Shown: positions 16,920 to 25,455, counted from the stretch's first letter. The stretch: DNA of 64,000 nucleotides from Candidatus Celerinatantimonas neptuna (GCA_911810475.1 OU461276.1:1786001-1850000); one strand, 5' to 3'. Notes: generated by a model from the letters alone, not told the origin. A program made the numbers and translations.

Positions 16920-17651
16920 ATGATGCGTCCAAACGACAGAGCCGTCACTGAGGTTCGTCCTATTTCTATCACTCGTCACTATACTTGCCATGCTGAAGGC
17001 TCGGTTCTGATTACTTTCGGAAATACCCGGGTGCTTTGTACTGCGACGGTTGAAGACGGTGTGCCACGTTTTTTAAAAGGAAAAGGTCAGGGCTGGATTA
17101 CGGCTGAGTATGGCATGTTACCGCGTTCGACCGGTTCAAGAATGGCGCGTGAAGCAGCACGGGGCAAACAAGGTGGCCGGACTTTGGAAATTCAGCGTTT
17201 GATTGGTCGCTCACTGCGTGCTGCGGTTGATTTAAAAGCGCTGGGTGAGGTGACGATTACGCTTGATTGTGATGTACTGCAGGCTGATGGCGGAACCCGT
17301 ACGGCATCAATTACCGGTGCGTGTGTGGCTTTGATGGATGCCATTTGGTGGCTTCAGGAACAGGGTAAATTGAAAGTGAACCCGATGAAGTATCTGGTGG
17401 CTGCGGTGTCGGTGGGGATTGTTGATGGTGAGCCGCGTTGCGATCTGGAATATATCGAAGATTCAAATGCTGAAACAGATATGAATGTGGTGATGGCTGA
17501 AGATGGCCGGATGATTGAAGTTCAGGGCACGGCTGAAGGTGAACCGTTCAGTCATGATGAGTTGTTGAAGTTGTTAGATCTGGCTAAAGGCGGTATTGAA
17601 TCGATTTTCGAGCTGCAAAAAACCGCGTTAAAAACCCCGGTGGGTAAGTAA
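16920..17651 (+). CDS. rph: ribonuclease PH
   Basis: This 243-residue phosphorolytic 3'-5' exoribonuclease trims tRNA 3' ends. It shows [14 protein letters not shown] at the start, the phosphate-site region [39 protein letters not shown], and [17 protein letters not shown]. Two adjacent ATGs (16920 and 16923) are possible; AAGG at about 16911 suits the second slightly better. Unlike the frameshifted rph of E. coli K-12 this copy is full length. It lies 15 nt before pyrE, and the two are co-transcribed. Confidence 0.95.
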   Translation: MMRPNDRAVTEVRPISITRHYTCHAEGSVLITFGNTRVLCTATVEDGVPRFLKGKGQGWITAEYGMLPRSTGSRMAREAARGKQGGRTLEIQRLIGRSLRAAVDLKALGEVTITLDCDVLQADGGTRTASITGACVALMDAIWWLQEQGKLKVNPMKYLVAAVSVGIVDGEPRCDLEYIEDSNAETDMNVVMAEDGRMIEVQGTAEGEPFSHDELLKLLDLAKGGIESIFELQKTALKTPVGK

Positions 17652-17666
17652 GGAGAGAGAAAGAAG

Positions 17667-18311
17667 ATGAAAGCTTATCAAAGAGAGTTTATTGAATTTG
17701 CTTTGGACCGGGGGGTTTTAAAATTTGGCGAATTTACCTTAAAGTCAGGACGCATAAGCCCTTATTTCTTTAATGCCGGATTATTTAACCGGGGCAGTGA
17801 CCTGGCCAAACTGGGACGCTTTTATGCCGCTGCACTGGTTGATGCCGGGATTGCTTATGACTTGGTATTTGGTCCGGCCTATAAAGGGATCCCTCTGGCG
17901 ACAACCACTGTCGTGGCTCTGGATGAACATCATGGCATTGATAAACCATATTGTTTTAACCGTAAAGAAGCCAAAGATCACGGTGAAGGCGGGAATCTGG
18001 TCGGTTCGTCTTTAGAAGGGCGGGTGATGCTGGTTGACGATGTGATTACCGCCGGAACAGCGATTCGCGAATCGCTGGCATTGTTTGAGCATCATCCCTG
18101 TGAATTAGCCGGGGTGTTGATTGCGCTGGACCGACAGGAACGCGGCCAGGGTGAGTTATCAGCGATTCAGGAAGTCGAACGGGATACAGGGGCAAACGTT
18201 TTGGCAATTATTACGTTAGCTGATTTAATTACGTATCTTAAAGAGGATGGTCGCGATGCGAAGGCACTGTCTGAGGTTGAAGCCTATCGCCAGCAGTATG
18301 GTGTGAAGTAA
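17667..18311 (+). CDS. pyrE: orotate phosphoribosyltransferase
   Basis: This 214-residue enzyme of pyrimidine synthesis makes OMP from orotate and PRPP. The PRPP-binding motif [13 protein letters not shown] is intact and the N-terminus ([38 protein letters not shown]) matches the enteric enzyme. A strong AAGGAG site precedes it. A long stable terminator follows at 18348, where the insertion carrying the small-peptide genes begins. Confidence 0.96.
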   Translation: MKAYQREFIEFALDRGVLKFGEFTLKSGRISPYFFNAGLFNRGSDLAKLGRFYAAALVDAGIAYDLVFGPAYKGIPLATTTVVALDEHHGIDKPYCFNRKEAKDHGEGGNLVGSSLEGRVMLVDDVITAGTAIRESLALFEHHPCELAGVLIALDRQERGQGELSAIQEVERDTGANVLAIITLADLITYLKEDGRDAKALSEVEAYRQQYGVK

Positions 18312-18347
18312 CGCGTTTTAAGTGTTACATTAATGTTGTTTTTGTGG

Positions 18348-18391
18348 ACAGATATTGTCGCAACGGTAGCTGCTGACAATATCTGTTTTTC
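18348..18391 (+). terminator. Rho-independent terminator of rph-pyrE
   Basis: A perfect 12-bp stem ACAGATATTGTC/GACAATATCTGT followed by TTTT. Confidence 0.92.
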
Positions 18392-18470
18392 TAAGGTTCA
18401 CCTGATTGTCCTTTCATTAAATCTCACCACGAGTGCTCTCATCATCAACAATATGTTAATGAATGAGCGA

Positions 18471-18593
18471 CTACGACTGAATGTTGGTTTCTTCCATGTC
18501 TGGCTTATATCGTTGTTCTGTGATGGCTTCTATATCGAATAGGCCCAAGGTCGCTATGATAATTGCACTAAAAAATTCGCCAATAAGTTTCAT
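18471..18593 (-). CDS. 40-residue small ORF, possible diverged relative of the secreted-peptide family
   Basis: It starts at ATG 18593 with a good GGAG site 6 nt upstream and ends at TAG 18471. The product begins MKLIGEFFSAIIIATLGLF and continues polar and acidic (DIEAITEQRYKPDMEETNIQS). The opening MKL, the hydrophobic stretch and the promoter-side context recall the tandem peptides 0.7-1.5 kb away, but there is no AxA cleavage site and the C-terminal half is unrelated. It is either a membrane micropeptide or a decayed family member. Confidence 0.4.
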   Translation of the reverse strand: MKLIGEFFSAIIIATLGLFDIEAITEQRYKPDMEETNIQS

Positions 18594-18631
18594 AATATTC
18601 TCCTGGTAAATCAACGGATTGAATGAAACCA

Positions 18632-18655
18632 CATTAACTTATGAATAAGTTAATG
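18632..18655. repeat. perfect 11-bp inverted repeat
   Basis: CATTAACTTAT, GA, ATAAGTTAATG. It overlaps the end of the broken peptide gene and lies about 40 nt upstream of the 40-residue ORF on the minus strand, so it could be an operator or an mRNA hairpin. No T run follows. Confidence 0.6.
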
Positions 18656-18730
18656 GGTTTAATACTGTAACGGTCAAAGGGGTTGACTGTCTGGTGCTGG
18701 CGAACTCTAGCGTGGGTCAGCGGCCATGGC
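18636..18730 (-). pseudogene. broken copy of the tandem secreted-peptide gene
   Basis: Read on the minus strand it shows an AMA-A signal-cleavage-like piece (GCC ATG GCC GCT), then after a frameshift QHQTVNPFDRYSI and a run-out to a stop. This matches the family pattern NFSQHQVVS.ADSYSIF. The signal-peptide coding part is missing. It is a fifth, dead copy in the same orientation as the four intact ones. Confidence 0.6.
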
Positions 18731-19262
18731 ATGGGAACCGGATTGGCTGAAGGTTACAGATGCAGTCATTGAAGAGAGCATTCAAATCTTCAATGCGGTT
18801 ATCCTCTGATAACACCATTTCACCGATTGGTTTTAAAAATGGTCTGCATATGGTTCTATCCTATACTTGTTAAAAACATTTAACAAGTATTTATCTTTAT
18901 ATATGAGTTTTGTTTACCAAGTAGTCTTAAACCAGATAAAAAAATCACAATGGGGCTGTTATTGATCCATATTCTGTCAGGGGCGTGTATCTTGGATGTC
19001 TGAATATTGCTCAGAGCACCGTGCTGTGCCACTGAGTATTCTTTTGCCAGAGATGGCAATGAGATCATAAAAGACGGGCTTATTAGTGCTGTTTTTCTGC
19101 TTCAATCTTTAAAATAATCGAAGATAGAGGTCAATATGGGGGGGATACATAAAACCAATATGCCGGGAGGGTACGTCTTTATGCGCTCGGCGATATTGGT
19201 TCATCGTACTGATTCGTGTCATCCTTAACCTTAAAAACCAAAGCCTTCTTTATCATCAGTCA

Positions 19263-19427
19263 TTATTTATTATGGCCGACAGTATTGAAAATACTGTAGC
19301 TGTCGGCAGGGCTGACGACCTGATGCTGGCTAAAGTTTAATGGATTGGATGTTGCCATGGCACTTACGCTGAAAAGACCGATGAGTGCAGCGAAAGCGGC
19401 AGCAGTAATTTTGCCGGTTAATTTCAT
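19263..19427 (-). CDS. secreted small peptide, tandem copy A (54 aa)
   Basis: This 54-residue protein has a Sec signal peptide MKLTGKITAAAFAALIGLFSVSAMA and a mature part of about 29 residues, TSNPLNFSQHQVVSPAD … FNTVGHNK. A GGAGAG site lies 6 nt before the ATG. It is the most diverged of four tandem copies and has its own upstream spacer with a Fur-box-like site overlapping a TATAAT. The mature peptide has no cysteine and no domain I recognise. There is no dedicated exporter, modification or immunity gene next to it, so export would be through Sec to the periplasm or beyond. Confidence 0.82.
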   Translation of the reverse strand: MKLTGKITAAAFAALIGLFSVSAMATSNPLNFSQHQVVSPADSYSIFNTVGHNK

Positions 19428-19458
19428 AATGACTCTCCTTTTACTCTGCTTTGTATTT

Positions 19459-19477
19459 TATATTCATTATCATTATA
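19459..19477 (-). promoter_or_regulatory. Fur-box-like operator overlapping the promoter of peptide copy A
   Basis: On the minus strand TATAATGATAATGAATATA fits the 19-bp Fur consensus at about 15 positions and includes a perfect -10 hexamer TATAAT (19472-19477). It lies about 32 nt before the copy A start. This is the usual geometry for iron-dependent repression. Confidence 0.55.
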
Positions 19478-19498
19478 GACCTCTTTGTTAGAGGCAGC

Positions 19499-19663
19499 TT
19501 ATTGTTGATGCCCGGTTGTCGTAAAAATACTATAACTGTCAGCCTGGCTCACAATTTGGTGTTGGCTGAAGTTCGCCGGGTTTGATGCTGCCATGGCGCT
19601 GATGCTGACAAGACCGATGAATGATGCGAATACTGCGGCAGTAATTTTGCTGGTTAATTTCAT
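19499..19663 (-). CDS. secreted small peptide, tandem copy B (54 aa)
   Basis: The signal peptide MKLTSKITAAVFASFIGLVSISAMA is followed by ASNPANFSQHQIVSQADSYS and IFTTTGHQQ. The ATG is preceded by GGAGAGTCACT, identical to copies C and D. Compared with those it differs at a few positions in both signal and mature parts. It shares the conserved core NPANFSQHQ.VS..DSYSIF.T.GH. It lies 207 nt from copy C start to start, so it probably arose by tandem duplication and shares a transcript with C and D. Confidence 0.83.
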   Translation of the reverse strand: MKLTSKITAAVFASFIGLVSISAMAASNPANFSQHQIVSQADSYSIFTTTGHQQ

Positions 19664-19708
19664 AGTGACTCTCCGAATTTTGTTTTTTATATAGTTGTAT
19701 TTCCCGGT

Positions 19709-19870
19709 TTATTGATGGCCGGTGGTGTTAAAAATGCTGTAGCTGTCGGTATGACTGACAACCTGATGCTGGCTAAAGTTGGCCGGGTTAGAGGCTGCCA
19801 TGGCGCTGATGCTGACAAGACCGATGAATGATGCGAATACTGCAGCGGTAATTTTGCGGGTTAATTTCAT
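19709..19870 (-). CDS. secreted small peptide, tandem copy C (53 aa)
   Basis: This protein of 53 residues has the signal peptide MKLTRKITAAVFASFIGLVSISAMA and a mature sequence ASNPANFSQHQVVSHTDSYS plus IFNTTGHQ. It differs from copy D by Thr/Ala in the mature region and one extra terminal Gln. Flanking DNA (GGAGAGTCACT before the ATG; GAATTTTG…TTATATAGTTGTATTTCCCGG between genes) is nearly identical to that of copies B and D, so the 207-nt unit was duplicated recently. Confidence 0.85.
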   Translation of the reverse strand: MKLTRKITAAVFASFIGLVSISAMAASNPANFSQHQVVSHTDSYSIFNTTGHQ

Positions 19871-19918
19871 AGTGACTCTCCGAATTTTGTTTTTTATATA
19901 GTTGTATTTCCCGGCTTA

Positions 19919-20077
19919 TTAATGGCCGGTGGTGTTAAAAATGCTGTAGCTGTCGGCATGACTGACGACCTGATGCTGGCTGAAGTTCGCCGGGTTTGAT
20001 GCTGCCATGGCGCTGATGCTGACAAGACCGATGAATGATGCGAATACTGCAGCGGTAATTTTGCGGGTTAATTTCAT
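19919..20077 (-). CDS. secreted small peptide, tandem copy D (52 aa), first in the array
   Basis: This promoter-proximal copy has 52 residues: the same signal peptide as copy C and the mature part ASNPANFSQHQVVSHADSYS plus IFNTTGH, ending in two consecutive stop codons. GGAGAG lies 5 nt before the ATG. A good sigma-70-type promoter is found about 200 nt upstream on the same strand. The conserved features across copies (signal peptide, FSQHQ, DSYSIF, terminal GH) argue for selection on the peptide itself. Function is unknown: bacteriocin-like, signalling or envelope-stress roles are all possible. Confidence 0.85.
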   Translation of the reverse strand: MKLTRKITAAVFASFIGLVSISAMAASNPANFSQHQVVSHADSYSIFNTTGH

Positions 20078-20090
20078 AGTGACTCTCCTC
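19919..20090 (-). repeat. distal unit of a 207-bp tandem repeat (gene plus spacer)
   Basis: The starts of copies B, C and D are spaced exactly 207 nt apart (19663, 19870, 20077) and the gene-plus-spacer units are almost identical. Copy A is 236 nt away with a unique spacer. This marks three recent tandem duplications and one older one. Confidence 0.8.
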
Positions 20091-20276
20091 GAACACTGGG
20101 TTCAGTTTTTATTGTTTGGATAATTACTTATATGCGACTAGAACCGGTTTAATCGAAACTGCCGTTGTCGCGAAGTTGACTACTTGGTTAATTTTGTTTT
20201 GCATTATTGCAGTGCAATTCAAACCAAAAAGATGTCTCGGCAATAATTGTAGCGACAATAATTGTATATAGCAATT

Positions 20277-20305
20277 ATTATTGTATCTTGTTAAAAAATT
20301 GTCAA
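20277..20305 (-). promoter_or_regulatory. sigma-70-type promoter for the peptide array
   Basis: On the minus strand: TTGACA (20300-20305), 17-nt spacer, AATAAT (20277-20282). The -35 is perfect and the -10 has one mismatch. It faces the peptide genes with no intervening terminator. The inverted ATAATTG repeats sit just downstream, within the transcript start region. Confidence 0.55.
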
Positions 20306-20501
20306 TATTTTTGAACGCTGTTTTGTTAAAAACTTTTTAAGTTCATCGTTTTCATGCCTTTATTTAAGTGCTTTCAGCTTAATTAGTCACGAAAATAAAA
20401 TTAAACAGTCAATTTAGTTCTTATAAATTTTTACAATTTTTTAGGTTAATAAATAGGCTGATGAGAAGCAGGGATGGTCGTGTCAGATCGCTAACTTTTG
20501 G

Positions 20502-20516
20502 AAATGATTATCATTT
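20502..20516. promoter_or_regulatory. Fur-box-like palindrome
   Basis: AAATGATTATCATTT is a perfect 7-1-7 inverted repeat that matches the Fur consensus core (ATGATnATCAT). It is about 200 nt upstream of the predicted peptide promoter and about 170 nt past the mscS stop, so the regulated transcript is uncertain. Confidence 0.5.
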
Positions 20517-20682
20517 ATAAAATTTGATTCATATTGGCGCGCTATTATAGTGCGTCTGTGGAAAGGGATAATTTGGGCTGTTCAGCGCGCGGCTAAATGA
20601 GTTGATTTGATAGTTTGCTGCTCATCTTAAATTGCATGATGTCGGATAAACAGCAAACATATGGTGAAATAATGACTATTTT

Positions 20683-21513
20683 TTATGACTGGGGACGGTC
20701 CAGATGAACGTCCATTTGTGGAAATGGGATTTCAATTCCGGCTTCATCAAGTGCATTTTTTATAGCTTCAAGTAAGTCAAAACGAACTGGCCAGTAATCA
20801 ACTGTTCTGACCCAGGGACGAACTGCAAAGTTTATGGAGCTGTCAGCAAGTTCCAGTACACCAATGGTGGTTGCTTCATCTGTTAGTAACCGGGGTTCTT
20901 TGTCCAGAACCGCTTTTAGAATTTCCCTGGTTTTAGCCAAGTCGGCTTGATAACTGACGCCAATGACAAGATCTAAGCGCCGTTTTTCATGGCGTGAATA
21001 GTTTGTGATTGGGCTATTAAATACCGATGAGTTGGGAATTATGATCTCTTTGTTGTCCGGGGTTAGCAAAATGGTCGTTAGGATCTGAACATTCTGGACT
21101 GTTCCTGATGTGCCTGCTACCTCGACAAAATCACCGGCCCTAAAAGGGCGAAATCCGACAATGAGTACCCCAGCGGCAAAATTCGATAAGCTGCCCTGTA
21201 ATGCAAGGCCTATGGCTAAGCCGGCGGCACCGAGAACTGCGATAAATGAGGCTGTTTGTACGCCAAGCCTTGATAAGGCTGCGATGATTACGAATGCAAT
21301 AATTGCATATTTGAGGAGAGAGGCAATAAAGGAGCTAATTGTTTTATCGACTTTTCGTCGGTGCATGACGCGCTCAAATGTCGATGCAACTAATTTGGCT
21401 ACAATGAATCCGATGATCAGGATCAGCAATGCAGCGGCAAAGTTAACGACATATTGAAAGAGCAAAGTCTGATTGTTTTCGAACCATGCGGTGCTATGAG
21501 AGATAATGTCCAT
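20683..21513 (-). CDS. mscS: small-conductance mechanosensitive channel, MscS family
   Basis: This 276-residue inner-membrane channel opens on osmotic downshock. It has an N-terminal membrane region (residues 20-90), the pore helix rich in Gly and Ala (GAAGLAIGLALQGSLSNFAAGVLI), the beta domain starting at FRPFRAGDFVEVAGTSGTV, and an alpha/beta C-terminal domain. The length matches E. coli MscS (286). With the peptide array it is inserted between pyrE and slmA, which are neighbours in E. coli. Confidence 0.93.
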   Translation of the reverse strand: MDIISHSTAWFENNQTLLFQYVVNFAAALLILIIGFIVAKLVASTFERVMHRRKVDKTISSFIASLLKYAIIAFVIIAALSRLGVQTASFIAVLGAAGLAIGLALQGSLSNFAAGVLIVGFRPFRAGDFVEVAGTSGTVQNVQILTTILLTPDNKEIIIPNSSVFNSPITNYSRHEKRRLDLVIGVSYQADLAKTREILKAVLDKEPRLLTDEATTIGVLELADSSINFAVRPWVRTVDYWPVRFDLLEAIKNALDEAGIEIPFPQMDVHLDRPQS

Positions 21514-21634
21514 AACATTTCCATTTAACTAATTTAAGAATAATCAATTTAGCATAAGCGAAAAGAGATTGCGTTAGATTGAAACGAGCTGGACAAGCCC
21601 TTATGGGAGGTGGCTTGTCCAGAGTTGAGGCGGA

Positions 21635-22228
21635 TTAGCTTTGCAGAAGCTGGCTCCGGATAAACTGCCACTGCAACTCAAAATAATCGGTAGGTTTGAG
21701 TTTAAAATGGCTACGTACAAATTGGGCAATTCGCCCTTCTGCGTAAGCAAGCAACAGGTTTGCTAATTGCCCTTCATCCAGGCTAAAACCTTGTCCTTCG
21801 CGTAATCGTTTTTCTCGCAGGATCTGTTTGAGTTGCGACTCAATCTTTTCATACAGCGTATTCACTCGGACTCGGAGACGTTCATGCTCACCCTGAAGCG
21901 CATCGCCGTTGAGCAATCGGGTAATCCCCGGATTGCGTTCGGCAAATCCCAGCAGTAGTTGCAATACGTGTTGGCAACGTGTCAGTGTATCTTTTTCTTC
22001 GTCCTGAATGATGTTGATCCGAGATAATAAAGAATCTTCAATAAATTCGATGAGTCCTTCGAACATTTTGGCTTTGCTGGGAAAATGTCGATAAAGCGCT
22101 GCTTCTGAGACTCCGACCTGGCTGGCTAGCCGGGCCGTTGTTATCCTTTTGCCCGGGCTTGTTTCAAGCATAACGGCCAGGGCCTGAAGGATCTGTTCAC
22201 GACGATTAGTTTTGGTTTTACCCGCCAT
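21635..22228 (-). CDS. slmA: nucleoid occlusion factor SlmA
   Basis: This 197-residue TetR-family protein binds specific chromosomal sites and FtsZ to stop septum formation over DNA. The N-terminal helix-turn-helix is [34 protein letters not shown]; the rest is the SlmA-type dimer domain. The name is supported by family-typical length and by its place just downstream of dut on the same strand, as in E. coli. Confidence 0.94.
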   Translation of the reverse strand: MAGKTKTNRREQILQALAVMLETSPGKRITTARLASQVGVSEAALYRHFPSKAKMFEGLIEFIEDSLLSRINIIQDEEKDTLTRCQHVLQLLLGFAERNPGITRLLNGDALQGEHERLRVRVNTLYEKIESQLKQILREKRLREGQGFSLDEGQLANLLLAYAEGRIAQFVRSHFKLKPTDYFELQWQFIRSQLLQS

Positions 22229-22269
22229 TCTGATTTCCTGATTATCTGATTAGCGCGAAGAATAAAGGC

Positions 22270-22725
22270 TTATTTAGTCCCTGAGTGACCGAAACCCCCA
22301 CTTCCACGCTGACTCTGCGCAAATTCATCGATGATGGAGAACTGGGCCTGAACGACAGGGATAATGACCAATTGAGCGACGCGCTCTCCAGGTTCTATGG
22401 TATAAGCCGATTGACTTCGGTTCCACATTGATATTTTTAGCTCACCTTGATAGTCGGAATCAATTAATCCGACCAGATTACCGAGAACAAGCCCATGTTT
22501 ATGGCCAAGTCCTGAGCGGGGTAAAATAGTTGCTGCTAAAGCTGGATCATTGATATGAATTGCGATCCCTGTTGGCAGTAATACCGTTTCACCTGGCTCT
22601 ATTGTCAGGGGGGCGTCAATATTGACGCGCAGGTCCATACCAGCCGAACCTGCTGTTGCGTATGCTGGCAATGGAATATCGGTTCCGACCCGCGGGTCGA
22701 GGATTTTGAGCTCAATCTGTTTCAT
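22270..22725 (-). CDS. dut: dUTP diphosphatase
   Basis: This 151-residue trimeric dUTPase keeps uracil out of DNA and supplies dUMP. Motifs: AGMDLR (1), PRSGLG (2), [11 protein letters not shown] (3), GERVAQLVI (4), and the C-terminal glycine-rich motif 5 [10 protein letters not shown]. Its start overlaps the coaBC end by 14 nt, so the two are coupled. Confidence 0.96.
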   Translation of the reverse strand: MKQIELKILDPRVGTDIPLPAYATAGSAGMDLRVNIDAPLTIEPGETVLLPTGIAIHINDPALAATILPRSGLGHKHGLVLGNLVGLIDSDYQGELKISMWNRSQSAYTIEPGERVAQLVIIPVVQAQFSIIDEFAQSQRGSGGFGHSGTK

Positions 22726-23914
22726 GTCGATACCGGGTTATAATCAGTTGAATTAGTTGTTCGGCTATTTTCCGTTTGCTGGTGCAGGGCAATTCGTACT
22801 CCCCGTCCGGCCAGAAGACTTGCAATGCATTCGTATCAACGTTAAATCCCCGATCACTTTTCGATACATCATTAACGGCAATCATATCTAAATGTTTACG
22901 TTGCATTTTGTCTTTGGCGTACTGGGCCACATCTTGTGTTTCTGCGGCAAAACCGACCGTAAATGGTCTGTTTGGATGATCAGCAACCGCCGCGACTATA
23001 TCAGGGTTACGGACTAACGTCAGCCGCATTTGCTCATCTTTTTTCTTGATTTTCTGATCCGCAATTTCTGCCACCCTGTAGTCGGCTACAGCCGCAGATG
23101 CGATAAATATGTCGCAGGAAGGGATGGTATCCATAGTTGCCTTATACATGTCTAACGCACTAAGGACATTGATCCGCTCACATCCTTTGGGGGTGGGTAA
23201 ATGAACGGGACCACTAATCAGTTTAACGGTTGCGCCAAGTTCAACTGCGGCTTGTGCCAGTGCATAGCCTGTTTTCCCTGAGCTGTAATTACTGATGTAG
23301 CGAACCGGATCAATAGCCTCTTGAGTCGGGCCTGCGGTAATGACGATGGTCGTGCCCGTGAGAGGTTGTTCGCTTTGAAAGAGCTTGCATGTCGCATCAA
23401 CCAGTTCTTCCGGTTGTAACATTCGTCCGGGACCTGTGTCACCACAGGCCTGTTCACCACTGGCCGGGCCAAATATAGCGATCTCCCGGTTTGTCAGTGT
23501 GGCCAGATTAGCCTGTGTTGCGCCAGCCTGATACATTTGTTGGTTCATGGCGGGGGCGATGGCAATCGGTGCAGGTGTTGCCAATAGCACTGTGGATATC
23601 AGGTCATCGGCAATGCCATGAGCCAGTTTGGCCATGATATTAGCTGTTGCCGGAGCAACAAGCACAAGGTCAGCCCATTTTGCCAGTTCGATATGGCTCA
23701 TCGACAGTTCGGCTCCCGGGTCCATAAGGGACTGACTGACGGGATGACCGCTGACGGCCTGAAGTGACATCGATGATACGAAATGAGTTGCATGTTCGGT
23801 TAAGGCGACACGAACGGTTGCACCCTGTTTGCTGAAAAGGCGTACTAATTCAGGAAGTTTATAAGCGGCAATGCCGCCACAACCCATAATGAGTATCTGT
23901 TTTCCTGTGAGCAT
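22712..23914 (-). CDS. coaBC: bifunctional phosphopantothenoylcysteine decarboxylase/phosphopantothenate-cysteine ligase
   Basis: This 400-residue coenzyme A enzyme has an N-terminal flavin-dependent CoaC domain ([15 protein letters not shown]; catalytic His in [30 protein letters not shown]) and a C-terminal CoaB domain ([38 protein letters not shown]). The start at 23914 ([11 protein letters not shown]) is chosen by alignment with enteric enzymes, although its ribosome site is weak; in-frame ATGs at 23929 and 23944 are alternatives. It is divergent from radC. Confidence 0.94.
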   Translation of the reverse strand: MLTGKQILIMGCGGIAAYKLPELVRLFSKQGATVRVALTEHATHFVSSMSLQAVSGHPVSQSLMDPGAELSMSHIELAKWADLVLVAPATANIMAKLAHGIADDLISTVLLATPAPIAIAPAMNQQMYQAGATQANLATLTNREIAIFGPASGEQACGDTGPGRMLQPEELVDATCKLFQSEQPLTGTTIVITAGPTQEAIDPVRYISNYSSGKTGYALAQAAVELGATVKLISGPVHLPTPKGCERINVLSALDMYKATMDTIPSCDIFIASAAVADYRVAEIADQKIKKKDEQMRLTLVRNPDIVAAVADHPNRPFTVGFAAETQDVAQYAKDKMQRKHLDMIAVNDVSKSDRGFNVDTNALQVFWPDGEYELPCTSKRKIAEQLIQLIITRYRHETD

Positions 23915-24022
23915 GAGTTGATAATCCATGAACAAAAGAGGCATTACTCTACCATAAAAAATAAAATTCGAATGAAGAACATGATTGATCCGTATTCAGG
24001 AAGAAAGACATGATTTTTACTT

Positions 24023-24046
24023 TATATTGACCCTAATATCAATATA
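24023..24046. promoter_or_regulatory. inverted repeat overlapping the radC -10 element
   Basis: TATATTGA, 8 nt, TCAATATA. The right arm overlaps a perfect TATAAT at 24043-24048 that lies about 33 nt before radC. The arms recall a widened FNR/CRP-type half-site pair, but the spacing does not match those consensuses. Confidence 0.4.
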
Positions 24047-24080
24047 ATACCCCGATTTCGGATGACTAAGGACAGAGGAC

Positions 24081-24755
24081 ATGGCGATAACTGATTGGCC
24101 AATGGATGAGCGCCCCCGAGAGAAACTCTTATCAAAAGGGGCTAAGTCTCTCTCTGATGCAGAGCTTTTGGCGATATTTTTGAGAACAGGTTGCCATGGA
24201 ATAGATGCAGTTACGTTAGCAAGGCAACTGCTCAATGAATTTGGATCGCTTCGGCAATTACTGAGTGCCAGCCAGAAAAGATTTTGTGCCCGATTGGGGG
24301 TGGGGATTGCAAAATATGCGCAAATTCAGGCAGCGTTAGAGATAGGGAGCCGCTATTTACAGAGTCAGCTTAAAGACGACAGTGCATTAACCAGCCCTGA
24401 TTTGGTTCAACAGTATCTGGAGAGTGAGTTAGGCCATCATTCCCGGGAGGTATTTGCATTATTACTTTTGGATAATCAGCATCGGGTGTTACAATTCGTG
24501 CCGATTTTTTATGGAACTATTGATGCTGCTAGCGTTTATCCTCGGGTTGTCGTACAGCAGGTGCTGGAGTGTAACGCTGCAGCTGTTATATTGTCGCACA
24601 ATCATCCATCAGGTATAGCTGAGCCAAGCCATGCGGATCGCATGATTACTGATAAACTGGTGAAGGCTCTGGCATTGATTGATGTTCGTGTGCTGGATCA
24701 TATTGTGACTGGTTGCGGTCAGAGTGTCTCGTTTGCTCAACGAGGCTGGATATAG
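24081..24755 (+). CDS. radC: RadC-family JAB-domain protein
   Basis: This 224-residue protein has an N-terminal helix-hairpin-helix-like UPF0758 part ([30 protein letters not shown]) and a C-terminal JAB/MPN metalloprotease-like domain with the metal motif [15 protein letters not shown]. Despite its name the family has no proven DNA-repair activity. It sits between coaBC and rpmB as in E. coli. The motif residues are all present. Confidence 0.93.
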   Translation: MAITDWPMDERPREKLLSKGAKSLSDAELLAIFLRTGCHGIDAVTLARQLLNEFGSLRQLLSASQKRFCARLGVGIAKYAQIQAALEIGSRYLQSQLKDDSALTSPDLVQQYLESELGHHSREVFALLLLDNQHRVLQFVPIFYGTIDAASVYPRVVVQQVLECNAAAVILSHNHPSGIAEPSHADRMITDKLVKALALIDVRVLDHIVTGCGQSVSFAQRGWI

Positions 24756-24785
24756 CCGATAATTTGGCCAGATGTGATCTTTTTA

Positions 24786-24814
24786 TTGAAATTGCGAGCG
24801 TTTTGCTGTATAAA
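24786..24814 (+). promoter_or_regulatory. promoter of the rpmB-rpmG operon
   Basis: TTGAAA (24786-24791), 17-nt spacer, TATAAA (24809-24814), each one mismatch from consensus, about 86 nt before rpmB. Confidence 0.65.
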
Positions 24815-24900
24815 ATGCGGCCTTTCTATCTGTCGTTCCGGGCGACGGCCTTACGGGGCAACAGATGCTCGAGCAGAAGTTATTTTTGGAGAAGACTGAC

Positions 24901-25137
24901 ATGTCTAGAGTATGCCAAGTCACTGGTAAAAAACCAGTTGTTGGTAACAACGTATCACATGCAAAAAACCGCACTCGTCGTCGTTTTTTGCCGAACTTAC
25001 AATCGCATCGTTTCTGGGTTGAAAGCGAAAATCGTTTCGTTAAACTGCGCCTCTCTGCAAAAGGGATGCGAATCATCGACAAGAAAGGGATTGATGCAGT
25101 ATTAGCAGATATCCGTCGTCGTGGCGACAAAGTTTAA
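24901..25137 (+). CDS. rpmB: 50S ribosomal protein L28
   Basis: This 78-residue ribosomal protein starts [20 protein letters not shown] and carries the basic stretch [13 protein letters not shown]. Its length and sequence match the bacterial family closely. The start at 24901 is fixed by conservation; upstream in-frame codons are not part of the protein. It is followed by rpmG after 13 nt. Confidence 0.97.
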   Translation: MSRVCQVTGKKPVVGNNVSHAKNRTRRRFLPNLQSHRFWVESENRFVKLRLSAKGMRIIDKKGIDAVLADIRRRGDKV

Positions 25138-25150
25138 GGAGTTTTAAGCT

Positions 25151-25321
25151 ATGGCTAAGAAAGGTGCTCGTGAAAAAATCCGTTTGAACTCTTCAGCTGG
25201 TACTGGTCATTTTTATACCACTGATAAAAACAAACGTAACATGCCTGAAAAAATGGAAATCAAAAAATACGATCCCGTTGTTCGTAAGCATGTAATGTAT
25301 AAAGAAGGCAAAATCAAATAA
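25151..25321 (+). CDS. rpmG: 50S ribosomal protein L33
   Basis: This 56-residue protein begins [20 protein letters not shown] and ends [14 protein letters not shown]. It is the cysteine-free (zinc-independent) form of L33. AAGGAG precedes the start. It is the last gene of the rpmBG operon and is followed by a terminator. Confidence 0.97.
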   Translation: MAKKGAREKIRLNSSAGTGHFYTTDKNKRNMPEKMEIKKYDPVVRKHVMYKEGKIK

Positions 25322-25341
25322 ATTGATTTTTCTTTCGTGAA

Positions 25342-25374
25342 AAAACCCGGGCTATTGCTCGGGTTTTTCTTTTT
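25342..25374 (+). terminator. Rho-independent terminator of rpmBG
   Basis: AACCCGGGC, TATT loop, GCTCGGGTT with one G-T pair, followed by a T-rich run. Confidence 0.88.
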
Positions 25375-25455
25375 GTGCAAATTGTCATTTTTCAGATTTA
25401 ATATCACGGTATTAAGTTGTTTTTTGAATGCAAAATTAGCATCGTTATGCTAAAG

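Larger units (their letters stand above)
18594..19262. other. intergenic region with inverted repeats, next to the peptide array
   Basis: No full-length gene is supported. It holds a perfect inverted repeat (arms CATTAACTTAT and ATAAGTTAATG around GA, 18632-18655), a broken copy of the peptide gene (listed separately) and a second inverted repeat with arms AACCAATAT (19153) and ATATTGGTT (19193-19201). All lie on the 3' side of the four peptide genes. Confidence 0.5.
20078..20682. other. regulatory region upstream of the peptide array
   Basis: No gene is seen. It is strongly AT-rich and holds several ATAATTG-type repeats at about 20240-20285 (ACAATAATTG and CAATTATTATTGT in opposite orientations), a sigma-70-like minus-strand promoter, and a perfect Fur-box-like palindrome. 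The implied 5' untranslated leader of the peptide transcript is about 190 nt long. Confidence 0.55.

Noticed and set aside
18880-19068. 62-codon minus-strand ORF near the peptide array
   Set aside because: No ribosome site, no signal peptide, no similarity to the peptide family; probably chance.
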